From JALYSX01 sp035544315 (GTDB taxonomy: Bacteria > Vulcanimicrobiota > Vulcanimicrobiia > Vulcanimicrobiales > Vulcanimicrobiaceae), in assembly GCA_035544315.1 (NCBI GenBank), contig DATKGB010000009.1, positions 1-9,800 on the forward strand: a stretch of DNA of 9,800 nt, read 5' to 3'. The notes under the pieces were generated by a model. The model searched no databases and was not told where the DNA came from. It saw only the letters and a program-made list of their open reading frames with translations. Made by a program: the position numbers and the translations under genes. Below, in pieces: positions 6,074 to 9,800 of this stretch (position 1 is the first letter of the stretch; each line of letters begins with the position of its first letter).

Positions 6074-7507
6074 TTAGCCGCGGCCGTTGTCCTCGTAGTT
6101 GCGCGACATCGAGAGCGCTTCTTTGGTGACCGATTGCAAGAACTCTTCGTTGGTGCGCGTTTGAGCCATCTTGCCTAAGATCATCTCGGTGATGTCGCCG
6201 GTGTTGAGGGCCGAACTGACGCGGCGCAGCATCCAGATCTTGCGCATCTCGTCGGGCGAGAGCAGCAGCTCTTCGTGACGCGTTCCCGAGCGCTTGATAT
6301 CGACGGCCGGGAAGACGCGCGATTCTGCGAGTTTGCGCGTGAGGTTGAGTTCCATGTTGCCTGTACCTTTGAACTCTTCAAAGATGATGTCGTCCATCTT
6401 GGAACCGGTTTCGATCAGCGCGGTCGCGATAATCGTCAGCGAACCGCCTTCTTCGATTTTGCGCGCGGCGCCGAAGAAGCGCTTGGGTTTGTGCAGCGAG
6501 GCGGTGTCGAGACCGCCCGAAAGGGTGCGGCCGGAGTTGGGAATCACTTGGTTGTAGGCACGCGCGAGACGCGTGATCGAGTCGAGCAGAATCACGACGT
6601 CTTTACCGAGTTCGACCAAACGCTTGGCGCGTTCCATCGCAAGTTCGGAAACCGCCGTGTGATTCTCGGGATGCTCGTCGAACGTCGAGGCAACCACTTC
6701 GCCGTCGATCGTGCGCTGCATGTCCGTGACTTCTTCGGGGCGCTCGTCGACGAGCAGCGCGATGATGTGCGCTTCGGGATGGTTGATCGAAATCGAATTC
6801 GCGATGTTCTTGAGCAGCGTCGTCTTACCGGCCTTGGGCGGCGAGACGATCAGCGCGCGCTGACCCTTGCCGATCGGGCAGAACAGATCGATGACGCGCG
6901 TCGAAAGTTGCGTCGAACGCACTTCGAGACGATAGCGCTCGTTGGGGTAGATCGGCGTGCCCTTTTCAAACGCTCCCCGACCCTTGATCGCTTCGGGATT
7001 CAGATCGTTGATTTTATCGACGCGGATCAGGCCGTAGTATTTCTCGCCCTCTTTGGGGCGACGAACTTGACCTTCGATCATATCGCCGCGGCGCAGTTCG
7101 AAACGGCGCACTTGCGTTTGACTGACGTAGATATCATCGGGGCCGATCACGTACCCGGCGCGACGCAAGAAACCGTAGCCCTCGGGCAGCATGTCGAGGA
7201 CGCCGCTGGCCATCTCCATGCCGGAACGGGCCTGTTGCACGGCCAGGATTTGCGCGACGATTTCGTCCTTTTTCACCTTGGCCGGCGTCGCGATCTCGAT
7301 CTCGAAATCGGCAGCGATGTCGACCAACTCCACCTTCGTCTTAGCGTCCAGATCGGCCGCGGTTAGCAGCGCGGGCGCAGACTGCTCGACTTGGGGAAAC
7401 TGATCTTGGCGGGGACGTTGATCGTTAAAGGTGTGGCGGCGACGCGAGCGTCTGCGACGCCCTGCACCTTGTTGCCCATTGTTATTAGGGCGATTATCGA
7501 CTTGCAG
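6074..7507 (-). CDS. rho: Transcription termination factor Rho
   Basis: Rho is the hexameric RNA helicase that ends transcription of untranslated RNA. From the GTG at 7333, numbering gives a cold-shock-type RNA-binding domain at about 45-110 (EGYGFLRR, DIYVSQTQVRRFELRRGD), Walker A SPPKAGKT (164-171), DERPEEVTDMQR with the catalytic Glu, Walker B VVILLDSITRLARAYN with Asp251, SGGLDTASL, and the R-loop-like GTGNMEL. That GTG cuts into the Rho_N helical domain. The same frame stays open upstream to the stop at 7538-7540 and reads convincingly: LLTAADLDAKTKVELVDIAADF completes Rho_N, preceded by an Asn/Gln/Arg-rich segment with RRRRSRRR. No ATG, GTG or TTG exists in that open stretch. I therefore propose CTG at 7507 (477 residues, purine-rich GAGAGAG about 8 bases upstream). 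A sequencing error or frameshift is the alternative. Function is certain; the exact start is not. Confidence 0.93.
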   Translation of the reverse strand: MQVDNRPNNNGQQGAGRRRRSRRRHTFNDQRPRQDQFPQVEQSAPALLTAADLDAKTKVELVDIAADFEIEIATPAKVKKDEIVAQILAVQQARSGMEMASGVLDMLPEGYGFLRRAGYVIGPDDIYVSQTQVRRFELRRGDMIEGQVRRPKEGEKYYGLIRVDKINDLNPEAIKGRGAFEKGTPIYPNERYRLEVRSTQLSTRVIDLFCPIGKGQRALIVSPPKAGKTTLLKNIANSISINHPEAHIIALLVDERPEEVTDMQRTIDGEVVASTFDEHPENHTAVSELAMERAKRLVELGKDVVILLDSITRLARAYNQVIPNSGRTLSGGLDTASLHKPKRFFGAARKIEEGGSLTIIATALIETGSKMDDIIFEEFKGTGNMELNLTRKLAESRVFPAVDIKRSGTRHEELLLSPDEMRKIWMLRRVSSALNTGDITEMILGKMAQTRTNEEFLQSVTKEALSMSRNYEDNGRG

Positions 7508-7612
7508 CGGACTTGCTCTCTCATGGAGTCGCGCACGTCAGAGAAACGATGCGAAGCGGCGAGGCTGCCGTCCTTCACGATCGCGACGTGTACGAGGGGA
7601 TTGTCACTAGGC

Positions 7613-7641
7613 ACTATAGCATAGCCCCCACCCCCAATCAA
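7613..7641 (-). promoter_or_regulatory. Strong sigma70-like promoter of rho
   Basis: On the minus strand, -35 TTGATT (7636-7641) and -10 TATAGT (7613-7618) are separated by exactly 17 bases. A TGC directly before the -10 makes it an extended -10. The predicted start of transcription is near 7604-7607, giving a leader of roughly 100 bases before the proposed rho start. The spacer is very G-rich (GGGGGTGGGGG). The spacing and its place between mpg and rho make this a convincing promoter. Confidence 0.72.
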
Positions 7642-7665
7642 GCGCCCTTCGACAGCCCTTCGCTT
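7640..7665 (-). repeat. Short inverted and direct repeats at the mpg end and rho -35
   Basis: AAGCG (7640-7644) and CGCTT (7661-7665) form a 5-base inverted repeat with a 16-base loop. Inside lie two copies of the 8-mer GCCCTTCG (plus strand, 7644-7651 and 7655-7662), offset by 11 bases, about one helical turn. The element ends in the rho -35 and begins a few bases after the mpg stop codon. It lacks a T run, so it is a poor terminator; a protein-binding site is possible. Confidence 0.3.
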
Positions 7666-7667
7666 GG

Positions 7668-8237
7668 CTAGGCTGGAGAGAGCGAGCGAGGGCCGCTTAC
7701 GAAGGGGTTGCCGGCTTCGTAGAAACGCAGACGCTTGCTCGTCGCACGGGTGATGCCGATGCGCGCGCTCGCGCGAACGCGATCCGCCGGGCGCACCGGT
7801 GGCGCCAAATACAACCTCCGGCCCGCGCCCAAATCGCACCCATCGAACGACCCGTCGATGGCCAGGGCCGCGCAAAGCCGCCCCGGACCGCGACAGAGAT
7901 CGCGGTCGTTCTCGCTGGCACGGCGCGCGCGCATGAGCGGGAGACCATCGAGTGGTTCGAGCGCGCGAATTAGGACTGCGCCGGGGATTGCGTCGCGTTC
8001 GGCAGTCACGTTGAAACACCAATGATTTCCATAGATGAAATAGACGTACGCGCGATGCGGCGGCGCAAACATCGCCGCATTGCGCGCGGTGCGTCCGCCG
8101 TAGGCGTGTGAAGCGCGATCGTTTTGAAGATAGGCTTCGACTTCGACGATGCGTCCGGCCGTTATGCCGTCGGGAGAGCGGCGCACCAGGCAAAGGCCAA
8201 TCAGCGCTTTTGCCAGCGCGACGGTTTGCACGGGCAA
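7668..8237 (-). CDS. mpg: 3-methyladenine DNA glycosylase (AAG/Mpg family)
   Basis: 189 residues. It excises alkylated purines such as 3-methyladenine from DNA by base flipping, starting base-excision repair. Family motifs are clear: GRIVEVEAYL with Glu34 matching human AAG catalytic Glu125 and Tyr36 matching Tyr127, SHAYGG with His44 (human His136), RNAAMF, and YVYFIYGNHWCFNVT with Tyr66, Tyr69 and Asn76 (human Tyr159, Tyr162, Asn169). VLIRALEPLDGL, LCRGPGRLCAALAI and the C-terminal LRFYEAGNPFVSG follow. The TTG at 8237 gives a slightly short N-terminus. The frame continues upstream with plausible family-like residues (HFSRLASEAL) to a CTG at 8270, almost touching the preceding stop codon. 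No conventional start lies there, so the start is unsure. It is the second gene behind the SOS-type promoter, 37 bases or fewer after the first, which fits an alkylation-repair enzyme in a damage response. Confidence 0.92.
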   Translation of the reverse strand: MPVQTVALAKALIGLCLVRRSPDGITAGRIVEVEAYLQNDRASHAYGGRTARNAAMFAPPHRAYVYFIYGNHWCFNVTAERDAIPGAVLIRALEPLDGLPLMRARRASENDRDLCRGPGRLCAALAIDGSFDGCDLGAGRRLYLAPPVRPADRVRASARIGITRATSKRLRFYEAGNPFVSGPRSLSPA

Positions 8238-8274
8238 CGCCTCGGAGGCAAGCCGGGAAAAGTGCGCCAGGGGC

Positions 8275-8697
8275 TTATGCCGCTACGCTGAGCGCTACTT
8301 CGGCGCGAGCGCGCGCCGAGAGGTCGTCGTTGGGCTCGACCGTCAGGTGGTACTCGGTGAACTGGTTAAGCGCGCAACCCAATCGGACGTACGGCAAGGT
8401 AATCGACGGAGGAACCGGGCGGCGCTGCGTGACGTCGGCGACGAGGTCGGGATCGCTGACGCCAAAGGCAACGCGATGGACGCCACGTTCGCGTAAGGCG
8501 CGCGCCGCGACGGTCAATGCCGCGTACGCGACCTCGCGATCGAGCAACGCCGGATAGCGTTTAACCTTAAATGGTAACCGCAACAGGAGCGAACCCTTGG
8601 CTCGGCGCGTTGCCACATAGGCCACGCCCAGGCCCTGCGCGTCGGCCGCGAAGCCGATCGTTGCCTCGATCATTGGTGCCTGTTTGTGCGTACTCAT
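8275..8697 (-). CDS. Small protein with RNase H-like features, under an SOS-type promoter
   Basis: 140 residues, soluble, no signal peptide or membrane segment. I do not recognise a named family. The pattern resembles an RNase H fold: a first strand (ATIGFAADAQGLGVAYV), two more strands, a helix (REVAYAALTVAARALRERG), a strand then VSDPDLVADVTQ like the TDSQYVVN segment of RNase HI, and a C-terminal helix with EPNDDLSARARAEVA like the final NxxAD segment. Candidate acidic residues are Asp19, Glu55, Asp82 and Asp124/125; the spacings 36, 27 and about 43 compare with 38, 22 and 64 in E. coli RNase HI, and archaeal-type enzymes are shorter. The usual DG after the first Asp is missing, so activity is doubtful. 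The ATG at 8697 lies 15 bases after the -10, leaving almost no leader and no ribosome site; an ATG at 8673 is the alternative. It precedes mpg. Confidence 0.7.
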   Translation of the reverse strand: MSTHKQAPMIEATIGFAADAQGLGVAYVATRRAKGSLLLRLPFKVKRYPALLDREVAYAALTVAARALRERGVHRVAFGVSDPDLVADVTQRRPVPPSITLPYVRLGCALNQFTEYHLTVEPNDDLSARARAEVALSVAA

Positions 8698-8712
8698 GGG
8701 TTTCTTATTCCC

Positions 8713-8741
8713 ATTTTACATCGAACGTATGTTCGAGTCAA
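8713..8741 (-). promoter_or_regulatory. Sigma70-like promoter of the SOS-type cassette
   Basis: On the minus strand, -35 TTGACT (8736-8741) and -10 TAAAAT (8713-8718) are exactly 17 bases apart. The -35 contains the TGA stop codon of the upstream glycosyltransferase. The expected start of transcription, near 8705-8706, lies only about 8 bases before the ATG at 8697. The operator palindrome fills the spacer, the layout expected for repression by occlusion. Confidence 0.75.
8721..8736. promoter_or_regulatory. LexA-type SOS box (operator)
   Basis: TCGAACGTATGTTCGA has perfect 6-base arms around a 4-base centre. It matches the mycobacterial SOS box TCGAAC-N4-GTTCGA at all fixed positions and also fits the core of the B. 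subtilis DinR/LexA box (CGAACRNRYGTTYC), read on the minus strand as CGAACATACGTTCG. It lies between the -35 and -10 of the promoter for the RNase H-like gene and mpg. LexA binding is inferred from the match; no lexA is in the window. Confidence 0.75.
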
Positions 8742-9800
8742 GCCACCAGCGTCGGCAAGAGGCTCCGGTAGAGATCGATGATTCGTTCGGAAGCAACGTC
8801 GAGCGAGAACCGCTCGGCGCTGCGTCGAGCGCGCTCGGTTTCGGCGACGTCGAGGCTGGCCGGCACGGCCGCAAAGGCCGCGGCGAACGCTTGGGGAGTG
8901 GCCGCCACGACGCGCCCGGCGCCGCCCAGGACGTCGCGGTTGGAGGGCGCATCCGCGGCGATCACCAGCGCTCCGGCGGCCAGCGCCTCGGCTTGAACCA
9001 GGCCCTGGGTTTCCGTCGTCGACGGAAAGACGAACGCATCGGCCGATGCATACAGATGCGGCAGCGCTTCGCGGTCGATGGTTCCCAGGAATCTCGTTCG
9101 ATCCGCCACGCCGCAGTCTTCGGCCAGGCGCTCGAGCGCCGCGCGCTCGGGGCCGTCGCCGACGATCGCCAAGCGTACGTCGCGCGGAGCCAGGGCCAGC
9201 GCGTGCAACAGCAAATCGACGTTCTTTTCGCGCGCCAGTCGCGACACGAATAAAAGTAAGCGCGTCTTCTCGTCGGCGCCCGCGCGCTCGCGCAGGCGCT
9301 CGTCGCGGCGACCCGACCCAAAATGCGCCAGCGCGATTCCGCTTGGGACGATCTCGACGCGCGTCACGACACCGAGCTCGCGCAGCCGCGCCGCCATGGC
9401 CGCATTGGGCACCACGACCGCATCGGTCAAGTCGGCAAAACCGCGCGTCAGCGCCTCGGCGGCGTAGCGCGTCGTCCGGGTCTCGAACGGAATGTAGTGG
9501 GCGTACTCCTCAAGCTTGGTGTGGTACGTGAAGACCAGCGGCATCCCGAACCGGCGCGCGTAACGCATGCCCATCCAGCCGGTGACGAACGGCGAATGCA
9601 CGTGGACGACCGAGAGCCGTTTGATGACGCCGTTGAGATTTCGACGGCTTACCAATGGCAGCGTCAAGCGGTACGACGAGCGCGAGGGCAGCGGAAGCGA
9701 GGGCATCCGAAAGACCAGCGCGCCGTCTCCTTCATAGCCGGGAACCTTGGGTGTGAAGCAATAGACCTCGTGCCCGCGAGCCCGCAACCCCTCGGCCACC
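8738..9800 (-). CDS. GT4-family glycosyltransferase, diacylglycerol glucosyltransferase-like (5' partial)
   Basis: At least 353 residues. The 5' end is outside the window: the sequence enters at AEGLRARGHEVYCFTP, which in this family normally follows about 20-25 residues of a first beta strand and Gly-rich loop, so the GTG at 9799 is internal. It has the GT-B fold of retaining GT4 enzymes: an N-terminal acceptor domain with VVHVHSPFVTGWMG and FTYHTKLEEYAHYIP, a linker PNAAMAARL with VPSGIALAHF, and a C-terminal nucleotide-sugar domain with FVSRLAREKN (184-193), IVGDGPE, and the EX7E motif (Glu263 and Glu271 in TETQGLVQAEALAAG). The YHT-EEY-HYIP segment is typical of 1,2-diacylglycerol 3-glucosyltransferases that make membrane glycolipids; phosphatidylinositol mannosyltransferase-like enzymes are the alternative. 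It acts at the cytoplasmic face of the membrane. Its stop codon overlaps the -35 of the next promoter. Confidence 0.88.
   Translation of the reverse strand, partial: VAEGLRARGHEVYCFTPKVPGYEGDGALVFRMPSLPLPSRSSYRLTLPLVSRRNLNGVIKRLSVVHVHSPFVTGWMGMRYARRFGMPLVFTYHTKLEEYAHYIPFETRTTRYAAEALTRGFADLTDAVVVPNAAMAARLRELGVVTRVEIVPSGIALAHFGSGRRDERLRERAGADEKTRLLLFVSRLAREKNVDLLLHALALAPRDVRLAIVGDGPERAALERLAEDCGVADRTRFLGTIDREALPHLYASADAFVFPSTTETQGLVQAEALAAGALVIAADAPSNRDVLGGAGRVVAATPQAFAAAFAAVPASLDVAETERARRSAERFSLDVASERIIDLYRSLLPTLVA

Noticed and set aside
6275..7366. Long plus-strand open frame (363 codons) opposite rho
   Set aside because: It mirrors the rho coding frame, has the biased composition of an antisense shadow (rich in Arg, Asp, Val, Phe), and shows no recognisable motif.
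7522..7524. ATG at 7524 as the rho start
   Set aside because: It is in the neighbouring frame and continues as a different reading to 7363; it would need a frameshift for which I see no slippery heptamer.
7363..8193. Minus-strand open frame of 276 codons overlapping mpg and the rho leader
   Set aside because: It is out of frame with the unmistakable mpg protein, spans the rho promoter, and reads as Arg/Ser-rich noise.

Overview
The window is a GC-rich bacterial chromosome segment in which every gene I can support lies on the minus strand, so transcription runs from high to low coordinates. It contains no rRNA, tRNA, CRISPR array or mobile element. A complete TonB-ExbB-ExbD energy-transduction cluster implies a cell envelope with an outer membrane. 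The SOS-type operator, however, has the form used by Actinobacteria and Firmicutes, and rho carries an Arg/Asn/Gln-rich N-terminal extension. Together these suggest a deep-branching diderm lineage rather than a proteobacterium. Candidatus Eremiobacterota (WPS-2) is my guess, from general familiarity and not from any search.

Layout in order of transcription: (1) 9800-8738, a GT4 glycosyltransferase resembling diacylglycerol glucosyltransferases, cut at its 5' end by the window edge. (2) 8741-7668, a probable DNA-damage-inducible unit. A promoter with a perfect TCGAAC-N4-GTTCGA LexA-type palindrome between its -35 and -10 drives a small protein with RNase H-like features and then an AAG/Mpg 3-methyladenine DNA glycosylase. 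(3) 7641-4452, an information-processing and metabolism run: a strong sigma70-like promoter, transcription terminator rho, an RsuA/RluB-family pseudouridine synthase, and a DAHP synthase. (4) 4407-55, an envelope energy-transduction run: an exported protein joining a TonB C-terminal-like domain to TPR-like repeats, then exbB, exbD, exbD, tonB and a second tonB-like gene. Spacing in the exb/tonB part is tight (3-37 bases), so it is very likely one operon, possibly separated from the TPR gene by a hairpin near 3057-3085.

The most interesting points are the SOS-type promoter with its two-gene cassette, the coding frame of rho extending well upstream of its first conventional start codon, the TonB-C/TPR fusion beside a 1 exbB : 2 exbD : 2 tonB set, and a DAHP synthase that lacks the N-terminal regulatory domain of its closest family type.

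All gene-free stretches are short, the longest being about 160 bases upstream of rho. Bases 1-54, beyond the last stop codon, show neither a convincing gene start nor a terminator.
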